A DNA stretch of 64,000 nucleotides from Anisakis pegreffii (GCA_035041965.1 JAPYMA010001464.1:1-64000), one strand, 5' to 3'. Positions 1-11,120 are shown, numbered from the stretch's first letter. A program made the numbers and translations. Notes: generated by a model not told the origin, from the sequence alone.

Positions 1-424
1 GTATTAATCAGACTTCTAATTGCTTTTTTTAAAAAAAGGCGTAGTCGTTTAAAGTTTCTATTTACTTTTTTCTAAATACTGCTATGAATCAATCAGTAAA
101 ATCTTGTCATGATTTCATCGAATTTCTAGTTATTATTGCGTCACATTCTCTTGCTTCGGAGTATTTTCCAGTGAGTTGTTGTTGCATAGATTGCATCACA
201 GAAATTGTGATCCCGACCATTTTAGTCTAATTGTGGGGCAATTTATAGACTTGAATATGACGTGTAGCAACAATTTGAGTTCTCTTTGATCAAAACTTTC
301 ATTGCTGGTATCTTTTTATTATTTGTTGTATTCGCTGAGTATAGGGGGCAAGCCTGAGTTCTGCTTGGGTGGTCGTGAATACAGTAATTGGATGAAGTGT
401 AATTTCAGTTTGAATATCTCACAG
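1..424 (+). other. Intron of the lamin gene (left part off window)
   Basis: This AT-rich stretch has no convincing coding exon. It runs up to a good acceptor (tttgaatatctcacag) directly before the first lamin tail exon at 425, so I read it as intron; the head and rod exons of the lamin must lie left of the window. Confidence 0.6.
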
Positions 425-1618
425 CAATCATCTGTGTCGAGTGGTGGATTGGGTGGTGGAGGTGATGCAGCGGCGAGTTTGGCAACATACTCGTCATCTT
501 CGCAGGTCGGTGCGTCATCATCTCCTCGTCGGGGTGGCGTGAAGAGAAGACGCTTCATCGCCTCTGATAATAGTTCAATCTTCCGCAATACCGCGAAAAC
601 ATACAAGGTTTTATTCTTTTCGTTCATCGTACTCAGTTTTTACTTCATTTTCATCAAACCTCTTAAATCACCGTTACGCATTGTTACACCTTTCAAATCT
701 CAAAATACGAAACTTGGTATGAACCTAGATGGTTGGTAGAAAAATAATTTGTCTGAACGTTTGATTCGCACAATCGGCTCTGGTTTGGTTTGTGTCTGTT
801 TGATATACGTGATCGACGATAGCCATAGATTCGGATTCGGATTGTGCGTTATTTTAAATTGAATGTGGATTTTATGTGAGTAATGTTTATGCTGCAGTGG
901 TGACTTACGGTTCGTGTTATCTGTCAACTGTTTCATTGCAGACAACAGCAAACTCGGAATGTGATGTTGAAATTGATGCACACGATACAAATGGTAAATA
1001 CGTGCGTTTGATCAATAAGAGTGATGAATCGATATCGATTGGACAGTGGTCCATTAAGAGTGTTGCAAGTGAACGTGAGACCGTTTACAAATTCCACTCT
1101 CGTCAGCTTATCAAACCTGGTGATACCATTACGGTAGGTTACTTGTTATTAATATGCAAATGGTGTGCAGTACATTCGGCATGACGCTTTTACGTGTGCT
1201 TGTTAAATTGAATGTTTGATTTAATAAGTAATGGCTGGACTGGCTAGGGTCCGGCTAACTGTTAACGATAGTCTTTTAGTAGTTTCATAACTCAATTCGT
1301 TACCGATTTGCGCGTAAGAAGGTATATGAGTAGCATCTGTATGTAGTTGTTAGTATTATATATTGTGAAGAATCAGGTTATGAAGAACATTCTCAATTCA
1401 AGGTTTGGAGCGCGGATAGCGGAGAGAAGTCATCACCTCCTTCGCAGCTGGTTATGAAGAATCAGCAGTGGCCTGCAGGCGATCACGTGAAGACGGTTCT
1501 TGTCGATTCCGAAGGTGCTGAGATGGCTATGCGAGAGAGTATTGCTGAATTGCAGATTGGTGGTGCGTTTGGACAGACTGATGAACAGGACCCTGATCAA
1601 CGTTGTTCGCTTATGTAA
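425..1618 (+). CDS. lmn-1: Nuclear lamin (B-type), C-terminal exons, partial
   Basis: Three exons join in phase: 425-607, 942-1133 and 1403-1618 (stop TAA 1616-1618). The first encodes a Gly/Ser-rich linker followed by the nuclear localisation signal SPRRGGVKRRR. The second and third encode the lamin-tail immunoglobulin-like fold (YVRLINKSDESISIGQW, then KFHSRQLIKPGDTIT, then VWSADSG). The protein ends in CSLM, a CaaX box for farnesylation, carboxymethylation and nuclear-membrane attachment, which marks a B-type lamin; nematodes generally have a single lamin gene. Lamins polymerise beneath the inner nuclear membrane and organise chromatin and nuclear shape. The head and coiled-coil rod are missing because they lie upstream of the window. 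Splice sites are canonical (acaag/gttt, acg/gtaggt). The gene name rests on family identity, not on a database match. Confidence 0.93.
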
Positions 1619-2679
1619 GCTGTAAGCAGCAGCCAGGTCTAAGTACTCGGGCTCAATTGATTATCGATCCTCTCCTTCTGACACCTATGTCGTTTAAATT
1701 TGTCTTCTACTCGTTCACCACCTACACTTATAATACTTCATTTATCGTTGCATTCATCTCTTAATCTTACACATCAATTATTCCCCTTTTTTATTTGTTC
1801 CATATTTATACACTCACTCAGATGTTGTATCCATGATCCATTTTACTTCTTATTCATATGTTCCATTAAAAGGCCTGGCTTTTTGTGTATTTTATCAGAT
1901 CCATTCACCACTCGGTTTTTTGTCACGAATTACCATTTTCATTAATAGCATTTGATTTGACGAAGTTGTCATCTCAGACCTTTGGTCCTCTTCAACTCAC
2001 TTCCATCAAAAGGATTTATCGCACTGTTTCGTACTTCGTTGAGAGAACGAAAATACTGATTGTGATATGGAAATGAAATTCATGCTTTGAGGTATGACTA
2101 AGTTGGTACTATAATAGGAAGTAGAAAAGTTTTTCGGAGTAGTTGGTGTTTGGTATCATCATATATGGAACATTTGTATTGATGTGGTATTGTGAGCTTG
2201 CCTCATTATGGCTCATCCATGCAGTGATGATCTCTTGGAGCACTGCAAGAATGTTATCTTGGAGCCTGTTGATTCACTGCCCTGAATTTTGAAATTTGGA
2301 TCAGCCCTTTCTCATATTAATATCGTCGGCGCTTGGTTTCGTTAATTGTTTTGATGTCGTTAATTGTATCGACGTGTTCGGTGGGCCGCTTCTCGCGGTC
2401 ATCTTGTTTCCCATCATTTATTCATTTCGTTTTCATCATCTCCTATTGGCCACTTATTGGTCATTTGTTAAACGTCATATAATCAATCCATGTTCATTGT
2501 TGTATTTGTTCTAACTTGATGACGGCGCAAGGAGATTGGCTGGTCAAGTGCTTAGAAGTTGCATTTGACGGTAATTGTGTTCATATTCAAACGAACCATT
2601 ACAGAATTATCATCATCAAAGCACTGATTCACTGAATCGTTTTATATCATTAAGTGGTTTCTTTTTTCGTCGGTATCTC

Positions 2680-2685
2680 AATAAA
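2680..2685 (+). terminator. Possible poly(A) signal of the lamin gene
   Basis: AATAAA lies about 1.06 kb after the lamin stop codon, followed by T-rich sequence. It would imply a 3' UTR of roughly 1 kb running through the otherwise non-coding stretch 1619-2680. No other exact AATAAA was noticed in between. Confidence 0.4.
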
Positions 2686-3529
2686 GTCTCTTATGTCTGA
2701 TTCTTCTTATTATCAAATCTGGATTGCTTTTTAAATTTTGGTGCTGAATTTACTTTTTTTTTTTGCTGGAATCTATAAGATCCTACCTGTCGAAAAGGAT
2801 GCGTTTTCGAGTGGTAGGATTTTATAAAAAACCCGCGCGAGATTTCGGTTCAAAAATTTTGTATGAGGGTGTATGACGATTGATTCGAGGGGTTTTGAAG
2901 TTAATCAAGCTAGAAAAACTGATCAAATTTTTCGTCAAAGGTCCAACTACATGTAGATACATATACAATTATACATCGGTTGAAATGTATGGGTACAGTA
3001 GTAGCGATAGTACCACTGAGAATAATTGAAAGCTCAACAAGATCATAACGAAAAAGGCAACTCTGGCTTTATTATTCACATAAATTGAAATGAACAAATA
3101 GCAGACTGTAATCATGATTCGTTGTGTTGTTCAACATTTTTTCAACAAGTACAACAATAAAAAATTCGTTTATTGCTTAAAAAACAGATTAATGCAAAAA
3201 ACGATTATTGTTAGCTGATATTTGCTGGAATCGCCTTTCGACAAATATTACGGATGATTGTTAAAAGTGTAAAACCTGCTCTTAAAAACTCAGGGAGCGC
3301 TTTTTCAAATGAACTGCTTAAACGCGCAGTATAGATGGCGCAATCTTTCAACGCAATATTTTTCTAAGCGGTTTCAATGCAAAAAGCACCATTATGAAAT
3401 GTGAAATCACAAAAACTTCGGTATCCAGGAAACCCCGGATGAAAAAATATTGCCCTGTCAGGGAGCAAAGGGGTACGGAAACCAATTGGTCGGGGAAGGG
3501 GGGAGGGCATACTGTCGAGGAGTAACTTC
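2686..3529. other. Intergenic, AT-rich, one short hairpin
   Basis: No coding exon seen. The stretch contains an inverted repeat with arms at 2775-2787 and 2813-2825, one mismatch, loop about 25 bases, part of which also pairs (cgaaaa/ttttcg). It sits near the expected end of the lamin transcript but could equally be the end of a small element. Confidence 0.4.
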
Positions 3530-3714
3530 ATGTGACTGAGCTTGACCTTGACTGAGCTGATTTGACTTAGATAAGATTGGCTTGACTGACTTGAGTGAGT
3601 TTGACTTGAATGAGCTTGACTTTGACTGAGCTGATTTGACTTAGATAAGATTGACTTGACTGACTTGAGTGAGTTTGACTTGAATGAGCTTGACTTTGAC
3701 TGAGCTGATTTGAC
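3530..3714. repeat. 74-bp minisatellite, array 1
   Basis: Units start at 3562, 3636 and 3710, exactly 74 bases apart. Each is built from TGACTT/TGAGTG-like words. The array ends abruptly at tttgac/ccgaac, where Bel/Pao protease coding sequence begins. The complementary strand has no stop codon in the frame used here, so the array reads through as a Ser/Gln/His-rich tail of the retrotransposon ORF. Confidence 0.9.
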
Positions 3715-4181
3715 CCGAACCCATTGATGGTGACCGACTTTCTGTCAACAATTGGCAGGTTGAGTTTTTGTGCCAATTCTGTAGTGACGTAAGTGTTGTC
3801 GCTACCGCTATCAAACAATACGACGGGTGTATACCGTACTTCAGGATTGATTGGATTGAAAGCTTCAGCGTATGCGGTTGGTAGCAGAGTTTGAGTTGTC
3901 GTCTGCTCGATTGGTTCGGGATCTCTCTGCCCGAATAATACAGAATTCACCTCATTCGGCGTCACATCCACTTCTCGTTGATTGATTGTATCGACGGCAG
4001 CTGTCATTGTGAGCTGCTGGTTCGATTGTTGATTGTTGCTGATTGAGCGTTGATGGCCCGCTGCGACGAGTTGATGTGACTGTGCACTGTTGCACAACGC
4101 TTGGTGATGGCCAGAACTGCGACAGTAATAACACGTTCGTTTTTTGTACAATCTTTTGAGAAATGGCCTCTCTTTAGACAT
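3567..4181 (-). pseudogene. Bel/Pao retrotransposon gag-protease fragment, copy A
   Basis: On the - strand this ORF holds a CX2CX4HX4C zinc knuckle (CYYCRSSGHHQALC) followed about 80 residues later by a retropepsin active-site motif (VLFDSGSDNTYVT), the arrangement of Bel/Pao gag-pol polyproteins. It breaks off upstream inside the first zinc knuckle at 4181 and runs downstream into the 74-bp minisatellite at about 3714 instead of into reverse transcriptase. It appears identical to copy B 1,340 bases away over 3540-4181. No LTRs, reverse transcriptase or integrase are present, so this is a dead fragment. Confidence 0.85.
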
Positions 4182-4679
4182 TCAAATATAAAGTGAGTAA
4201 ACCGCCAAAGATGCTTTTATTTGTCGATGTTTCAACGATCCATCTGATCGCAACGATCTGTTATAGGGGTAGTGATGAATCATTTTGCGCGAATATTGAA
4301 TGATCCTTTAGCTGGGGGCTTGTTGAACGCATAAGCCGATGTGTTGTTTGAATAAAAGACTGAAACTCCAGATCAAAAGTAAAGGCCTGACGTCGTGACG
4401 AAGTCATCATTTTATTCTGGCCTTGAATATGTTTAAGTTTTAGAGTGGAGCTTGAACGCACTCCATCAGAACTCGTCTTACGTAAATTTTCAGGTAAACA
4501 ACAAAGTATCGCCATACCTTGAATAATATTTGTAGAGAAAAGGAGAAACGTTGCAGAGTTTGCTCATCTGAAGTCTTATATGAATGCATTCAATAATGTA
4601 GAACGAATTTAAGAAGCTTATAGAGCGACTCACCGTTAAATACAGTCGTGTAAGTTATAGTGTAACAATAACAACAGTT
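4182..4679. other. Spacer between the two Bel/Pao copies
   Basis: Unrecognised sequence. A - strand ATG-started frame of 84 codons (4261-4515) has no recognisable domain and no clear splice context. The spacer ends where array 2 of the minisatellite begins. Confidence 0.35.
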
Positions 4680-5054
4680 TTGACTTAGATAAGATTGACT
4701 TGACTGACTTGAGTGAGTTTGACTTGAATGAGCTTGACTTTGACTGAACTGATTTGACTTAGATAAGATTGACTTGACTGACTTTAGTGAGTTTGACTTG
4801 AATGAGCTTAACTTTGACTGAGCTGATTTGACTTAGATAAGATTGACTTGACTGACTTGAGTGAGTTTGACTTGAATGAGCTTGACCTTGACTGAGCTGA
4901 TTTGACTTAGATAAGATTGGCTTGACTGACTTGAGTGAGTTTGACTTGAATGAGCTTGACTTTGACTGAGCTGATTTGACTTAGATAAGATTGACTTGAC
5001 TGACTTGAGTGAGTTTGACTTGAATGAGCTTGACTTTGACTGAGCTGATTTGAC
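4680..5054. repeat. 74-bp minisatellite, array 2 (five units)
   Basis: Unit starts at 4680, 4754, 4828, 4902, 4976 and a terminal partial at 5050, all spaced by 74 bases, with a few substitutions. The right edge is the same tttgac/ccgaac junction with Bel/Pao protease as in array 1. Part of this array (from about 4880) belongs to the 642-bp block shared with copy A. Confidence 0.92.
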
Positions 5055-6182
5055 CCGAACCCATTGATGGTGACCGACTTTCTGTCAACAATTGGCAGGT
5101 TGAGTTTTTGTGCCAATTCTGTAGTGACGTAAGTGTTGTCGCTACCGCTATCAAACAATACGACGGGTGTATACCGTACTTCAGGATTGATTGGATTGAA
5201 AGCTTCAGCGTATGCGGTTGGTAGCAGAGTTTGAGTTGTCGTCTGCTCGATTGGTTCGGGATCTCTCTGCCCGAATAATACAGAATTCACCTCATTCGGC
5301 GTCACATCCACTTCTCGTTGATTGATTGTATCGACGGCAGCTGTCATTGTGAGCTGCTGGTTCGATTGTTGATTGTTGCTGATTGAGCGTTGATGGCCCG
5401 CTGCGACGAGTTGATGTGACTGTGCACTGTTGCACAACGCTTGGTGATGGCCAGAACTGCGACAGTAATAACACGTTCGTTTTTTGTACAATCTTTTGAG
5501 AAATGGCCTCTCTTTAGACATCGCAAGCAAAGTTGGAATTGCTTTGCGCGATTAGTACGACTTTCGGTAGTTTTGAACCGATCGCATTGATTCGCCCAAT
5601 GCCGACCGTTGCAGAAGGGGCAGGCATTGGGTTCATTCTTCTTTCTGCTGTTGCCGTCAGCCTGACGATTCTGATTGAATTTTTGCTGACCTGCTACGAA
5701 CGCTGACGTTGCTTCTGGTTTGTTGATTTGACCGAGTGATTGGGGCACAGGTTTCGATCGTTCAGCGGGATTAGACCATTTCATTTGTTCTCTGATTTTC
5801 ACCATTGTTTGCAGTTTCGAGCAGAGCTGGTCGACACTCCATTCAGGAACCCGTTCCTTTTCGTTATAAATTTCTAGTAACGCCCACTGAGGCAATTTGC
5901 CCTCAATGAACGTTTCTAGTAATGGCTCGTTGACATTATCACCGAGTTCCTTGAGTTGGCGAATGATTGTAGTAATTGAATTGACGGTTGAGCAGAACGA
6001 GGATCGGTCGGTGGGCTTCAAGGCTTGCAGTTCGTGGTGCAGTTTTCTTCTCAAGGCGCTTGAATCACGGAACCGTTGTGATAGGGTTTCTTTTATCGCC
6101 TCATAGTTACTTTCTTCGAGTGCGTAACCAGAGACAGCGTGTGCAGCTGCGCCTTGCAGGCAGCTGATTAAAATGAGTTTGA
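5055..6182 (-). pseudogene. Bel/Pao retrotransposon gag-protease island, copy B
   Basis: Read on the - strand from 6182 down, the first frame encodes a Bel/Pao gag domain of the DUF1759 type (LQGAAAHAVSGYALEESNY, then LKELGDNVNEPLLETFIEGK), then an HX4C-type knuckle (CPFCNGRHWANQC) and a CX2C knuckle (CLRCLKRGHFSKDC). A second overlapping frame, -1 relative to the first, carries the next knuckle and the protease motif DSGSDNTYVT up to 5055. The frame change falls at a run of six A residues. Both ends of the island join the 74-bp minisatellite, replacing the gag N-terminus and the whole of reverse transcriptase, RNase H and integrase. It cannot encode a mobile element alone. Confidence 0.87.
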
Positions 6183-6350
6183 GCCGAGTGAGTTTGACTT
6201 GAATGAGCTTAACTTTGACTGAGCTGATTTGACTTAGATAAGATTGACTTGACTGACTTGAGTGAGTTTGACTTGAATGAGCTTGACTTTGACTGAACTG
6301 ATTTGACTTAGATAAGATTGACTTGAGTGATTTGAGTGAGCATGACTTGT
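6183..6350. repeat. 74-bp minisatellite, array 3
   Basis: About two units of the same 74-bp repeat abut the gag side of the Bel/Pao island. The last unit is more diverged (gagtgatttgagtgagcatgac). Finding the same repeat at both ends of the island is unusual. Confidence 0.85.
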
Positions 6351-6953
6351 GTCGAACAGAGTGATTGGAATTTAATTGTTGAGGAAAACAGAATAAATTG
6401 ATAACGCCCAAGGGGACGTTGGGAGAGCGACTTGGTAATGGTAGTGCTGAGTTCGCGATCAGAGGAAGGCCACAGCCGATCCTTAAGGGAAATGGCCGTC
6501 ACATTGATTATAAAACGAACTCGAAGAGAAGCGTTCGAATTATCCATTTCTCCGGGTGGATATCAAACACAATATTATAAGAAGTTTGGAATGGATATAC
6601 AGCTTATCGCGCCAGATACGCACATAAAATCGCGGTACAACAAAGACATTATTGTGGGATACACAAACATTGTTATGAGGATAATGAATTGAGAGGTCAA
6701 TTATTTTTTATATGAATGAAGTAAACAATTATATTATCAAATACTATTTCTTGTAACTGAGATAAGAAAGACAAACAATTACACCAATTAATACTATTTA
6801 ATGGATTATTAATTCGCCAGTATGCGACACTCCCAGCGACAAGGGTAACACAATTTTTAAACGGATAAAATTATTCATCAATGATTGTTCAAATGAGTAT
6901 AAAAAAGACGAATATATTCGAGATAATGAGGTATGAATACAATTAAACGTGGA
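6351..6953. other. Unassigned AT-rich spacer
   Basis: A + strand frame of 86 codons (6432-6692) exists but shows no recognisable domain or splice sites. The rest is AT-rich without features I can support. Confidence 0.3.
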
Positions 6954-7870
6954 TCATGAAATAAAACAATCGAACGGTCCTGACGGTTTTCTGCAAAGGC
7001 GGCGAGTCCGGCATCTGGCTGTTGTTGCATATTCGGGTGGATGTTGTATATTCGAATGGATTTTTCGCTCGCGGTAGCGACAGTCCGACGGTACTTTTGC
7101 TTCCGCTACGGCGAATGCATAGATGAGTCTGTTTCCTTGATGCTTGTAGTCTGCTGCTGCCTGTGGGAATGGTGTCTGGGGATCCTCAGTTTGTAATCTG
7201 TTCAGTTCAATTTGTATGGGTTGAGATCTTTGAAATTTGCCCTGACACCTTAATATTAGGTAATTGGCTATTGCATTGAATAGCAACAATACGGCAGATA
7301 TAATCCAGCGTTGACAGTGGGTGATAGGGATTGAAATTTTCGATATTTATTCTGGTGTTAGAACTTTGATGAATGGAGGTAGTCGATTTTTTTTGCAATT
7401 TGCGCATTTGAAGATGGTGGATTCGTTTCCGTTTGATGTTTCTGGAGGTTTGTTACCGTTATAACTGCTGGTATCACTGTTTGCCACGGAGAGTGGGACG
7501 CTACCGACCAAAACGGTGTTTGTATAGTTCGAATATTTGCTTCGATATTTGGCGGGGATTTTTCCAGCGCCACCAACGATTGGTCTAATTGTGGAGTCGT
7601 ACAGAGTGAAGCCACAGTGAAGCTGCTTGATTACGTATAAGCAGAAAAACGATACGAAGTTGGAACCAATGAGTATGTCCGGTTCACCTTTGTATAAAGG
7701 CAGAGGGGCTTGACTTATCTTTCCAAAGTGTTGGTATTGAATATCATCGACATCGTCAACTCCATGGATGATGAGAGGTTTTTGTTATTCATTGGGAAGC
7801 CGAGCGACTTCGCGAATCGTTCCGTAACGAACTTAGGCTGGCTGCCTTGGTCCAAAAATACTCTTATAGT
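6954..7870 (-). pseudogene. Second Bel/Pao-type remnant, protease region
   Basis: From 7870 downward the - strand reads an aspartyl-protease/DUF1758-like segment: RVFLDQGSQPKFVTERFAKS, then after a frameshift near 7780 the segment GEPDILIGSNFVSF and a further stretch staying open to about 7345 (TAA). The order LDxGSQ, FVTE, DILIG matches the DUF1758 domain of Bel/Pao polyproteins. The first motif differs from the DSGSDNTYVT of copies A and B, so this is another element or lineage. Below 7345 a further open frame (6954-7289) has a hydrophobic stretch and no assignable domain. At least one frameshift and several stops make it non-functional. Confidence 0.6.
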
Positions 7871-9107
7871 CTTAAGACTCTGAGTGTCGCGATTATCGCG
7901 ATATTAAATAGAGTATTGTAATTGATTACTACGGATCAGAGATTATCTCTGTTTTATAAAGTTATTTTGGGATCAACACCGACAAACAACGATCATAAAT
8001 TACGTCAGTGTTCAATGATCACGACAAAGTTATATCTTCACATGACATGTGGCTATCAAATATCACAATAAAATGGAACAATTGGATTAAATAAAGATAA
8101 CCGCAACGCACTCTTAACCAGAGATCACTACAACCCCGGTACAAGTTATTCTTAGAAATATTTAAAGATAAAACCAATTCAGATAAGTTCCGCTTTTACT
8201 CATGGATCAAAGACCGCCACGCCCGTCGTCCCGAAGTATAAAAGAATGGAGTTGGAACAAAATCTTCATTTTGTGATCTTGATACCTTTTATCTTGATAC
8301 TTATATTAATATTACTATCAGTAATTTTATGAAGTGATGTTTCTAAAGTTGATTATTAATCTTGATTTGATCAGTTCTTTTATTTGATATTGTCATCAGC
8401 ATTTTCTCCTTATTATGGTTTATTATTATTATTATTATTGTTATTATTATTATTGTTATTGATTATTACTGATAATTATTGTTATCTTATTGTTGATATG
8501 ATATGATCGCTATTTTGAACGTCATTATTGTATCCAAGTTTGAGGTAATTGACGAGTAAACAATTGTTGGCAACCCGACAATTTGTTACACTGAGGCAGT
8601 ATTGGATTATAAGTTTTCGCTGTACCCCATAATAGCAGATGGGCGAGTAGCGATATGTTAAGAGGTGGTTACAGCGGCACTGTTAGCAGACGTTTCATTT
8701 GGAATAGGTTCGGCCAGACGTAGATGAGTATGAGATATTGCCGGCCGTTGTGCTGTTTGTCTGGAGCATAAGACAGTGTTATGTGGTCCGCGGCAATAGT
8801 AGCAGTTTCTTGAATGAGGACAATTCAGAGTTGTATATCTAGGCTTAAGACGTTTGAAGCAAAGGTTTAGTTGTTGGGCCCGATTTTTGCGTTGTTGAAT
8901 AGTCGAATATTGTCGGCATTCGTTGTGCTAATGTGCGGCATTGAAAAAAGCACATGGTACATTGGAGCTTGTCTGGAGTTACCAGAGTGGTTCGTGGACG
9001 GTTGCTGTCGACTGGTGTTTACTGGTGGTTGTTGTTGGTTGGTATTAAAGAATCGTTGTCGTCGAAATCTGTGATATGATACGGTTTATGTTGATGATGA
9101 CGCGAAT
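7871..9107. other. Intergenic, AT-rich, contains an ATT microsatellite
   Basis: No coding exon recognised. An (ATT)n/(GTTATT)n simple repeat spans about 8419-8461. Confidence 0.5.
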
Positions 9108-9510
9108 GAACGCAATGATAATTGTGGTGATTACCGAAAATCGGTCTGTAATCACCGACGGTTTTGCGGTATTCCCCGACCGTCGGGGAATACCGAGTTG
9201 CGGGGATTACCAACCGCAACCGACAAGGATCGCTCGGTCGGTGATCGTGGCAAGTCGTCCCGCGGTTACAACCGAATCGTAACCAACCGACACTCAAAAT
9301 TATGCGGTCGGGGAATACCGAGTTGCGGGGATTACCGACCCATCGGTGATTACCGACCGGAACCGACAAGAATCGCTCGGTCGCTGACCGCCGCAAGTCG
9401 TCCTGCGGTTACAAACGAATCGTAACCGACCGAAGCTCAAAATTATGCGGTCGGGGAATACCGAGTTGCGGGGATTACCGACAGGGCTCTCGGTCGGGGA
9501 TTACCAAGAA
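9108..9510. repeat. GC-rich degenerate tandem repeat, three units
   Basis: The phrase tcggggaataccgagttg followed by cggggattacc recurs at 9183, 9308 and 9451 (spacings 125 and 143). The units are rich in ACCGAC/GTCGGT words, which makes them partly self-complementary. GC content is far above the flanks. No protein frame is conserved between units. Confidence 0.8.
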
Positions 9511-9544
9511 AAATGTTTCTGTTCCTAACACTAGGTAGAGCCCC

Positions 9545-9960
9545 ATGCCGACATTTAGGCCACGCCCACTTTCAAATCTTTCGTCATATAAGAAGGCAAT
9601 GCAGTTTCATGCTCCGTTTAACCTTCAACTTTTCGGGGGGGAGTTCAAGTGGAAATGGACTACTTTAATGCGGAAATTTCTGGCTGAGCGAAATCGTCTG
9701 ATCGATAAGCCACCCGAAGACATCAAGTGGTGCTACGGTGGGTTCAGTGATGATCTACTGGCGCTTCAACAGAAGGCACTGAGATAGAACTTTTTGAAGG
9801 TCTACCATCGGTGCAATAGATTCAGTCAGAAGCTGCAAGCAGAAGATCCATGCTGTTAGTATTTGACGATCTTATGACACACCTAGACAAAACAACGTTA
9901 TCTAATCTTTTCAACTGCCTTTTAGTGGCACCGTTTAACGAAAATACTATAAGGACATAA
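9545..9960 (+). pseudogene. Decayed P-loop packaging-ATPase-like remnant
   Basis: The + strand from ATG 9545 reads an 80-codon frame (HAPFNLQL, TTLMRKFLAERN, PPEDIKWCYGGF) to a TAG at 9785. A frame shifted at about 9778 continues as ELFEGLPSVQ, a stop, and MLLVFDDLM with TTLSNLF, ending at 9958-9960. The spacing of an N-terminal P-loop region, WCYG, EGLP and a hydrophobic-DDLM motif resembles a P-loop ATPase family found in Maverick/Polinton-like and virus-like DNA elements. The Walker A glycine loop is destroyed. The frame break and internal stop make it a pseudogene. The assignment is from memory of the motif order; an integrase-like remnant 1.5 kb away supports it. Confidence 0.45.
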
Positions 9961-10360
9961 AGAGCTGGAAAAATCAGAAACGGTTTCATAATTTTATGCT
10001 ATAGATGACAGATCAGAAGCACTAAGCTTTGTATAAATTAAAAAACACCATCTGGCTACACCCATGCATTCAAACTTTCCCACAGCACTTAGGAGCCTTT
10101 ACTGGCACCACTCGACGAAAATATAATTTTATGCTAAATTATGCTGTAAACGTAAGATCACAACCTTTGTCCATATCCACAATGAACAACTGGAATGCGC
10201 CCACACATTCGAACATTCCCACAACATTCAGGCACCGTCGGCCTTTTATCGGCGCCATTCAACGAAAAGTTATGATGAGAATAAAAACACAAAGAGAATT
10301 CATGTTATTTTTATGTTATAAACGTCAGATCATAAACAGTAGGCTTTGTTCGCGTTTACA
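9900..10360. repeat. Degenerate tandem repeat, about three units of 145-177 bp
   Basis: A phrase like ggcaccgtttaacgaaaata recurs at about 9927, 10104 and 10250, each followed by a stretch ending in gtcagatca-like sequence and ctttgt. The first unit overlaps the end of the ATPase-like remnant. Units are strongly diverged. Confidence 0.5.
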
Positions 10361-11112
10361 AAGTAAAAAGTGATCAGAGAAAGCTCTTTCGGAAATCCAT
10401 GAGAAATGAAGCCTATATGAGAAGCGGAGATCTTGATTATCCTCATACTGTAATTCGCTATTGACCCGGCTGCTTTACGGTATACAATGTTTCGTATTTT
10501 CGAAATATTGCGTACTCTTGGAACAGCTTTCAATTCGCAATCACCACGAGATACTCATGAACTCCAGCAACATCCTAGTCAACCTACCGTACATCCCAAC
10601 GGTACTTAATTCAGCGACATGCCTAGTCTTTCACCATGTTCCCATAACTCATTAGATAATTCACCAGTAGGAGAGTAAGATGATATGCCCATCCTTTCAC
10701 GAATGCAACCATTGTCACCAACTACTTCAACATCTAGCCACTGCAACAATTCATGCCGCGTAAACGACTACGATCAAAAATTCATCGCGGATATTGATTG
10801 TTCTTCTTCATCAGTCGGCTGTAGCAAAAGAAAAGCACAACAAGGCGGCAGTACATTCACGGATGATCACGAAAGATTTCCTGTTCGTAACGAACAGTTC
10901 ACGTACGAGAGGGATTGTTAACGAGGATTTACGTGGAAAAGCATTGATGAATGATGAAGATATTGAATCCAAGATACATAATTCGATAAACCTGTCACAC
11001 CAATACGTACGCGTATATATTATAACAGAACGATTTGAAAGAAACCCACATAAAAAGCGAATTTAGTGGCTAGGTAACAATAAATTATGCATAAAAATTT
11101 GGAAAAACAAAA
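10361..11112. other. Unassigned region inside the decayed element
   Basis: Short open frames on both strands (for example 10685-10921 +) show no recognisable motif. It probably belongs to the decayed DNA element flanked by the ATPase-like and integrase-like remnants, but nothing in the sequence proves this. Confidence 0.3.
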
Positions 11113-11120
11113 AATTCTAG

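Noticed and set aside
319..627. Minus-strand frame opposite the lamin tail exon
   Set aside because: It is the shadow of the lamin exon, whose + strand frame has the nuclear localisation signal, splice sites and CaaX continuation.
4261..4515. 84-codon minus-strand frame between the Bel/Pao copies
   Set aside because: Starts with ATG but has no recognisable motif, no splice context and no link to either copy.
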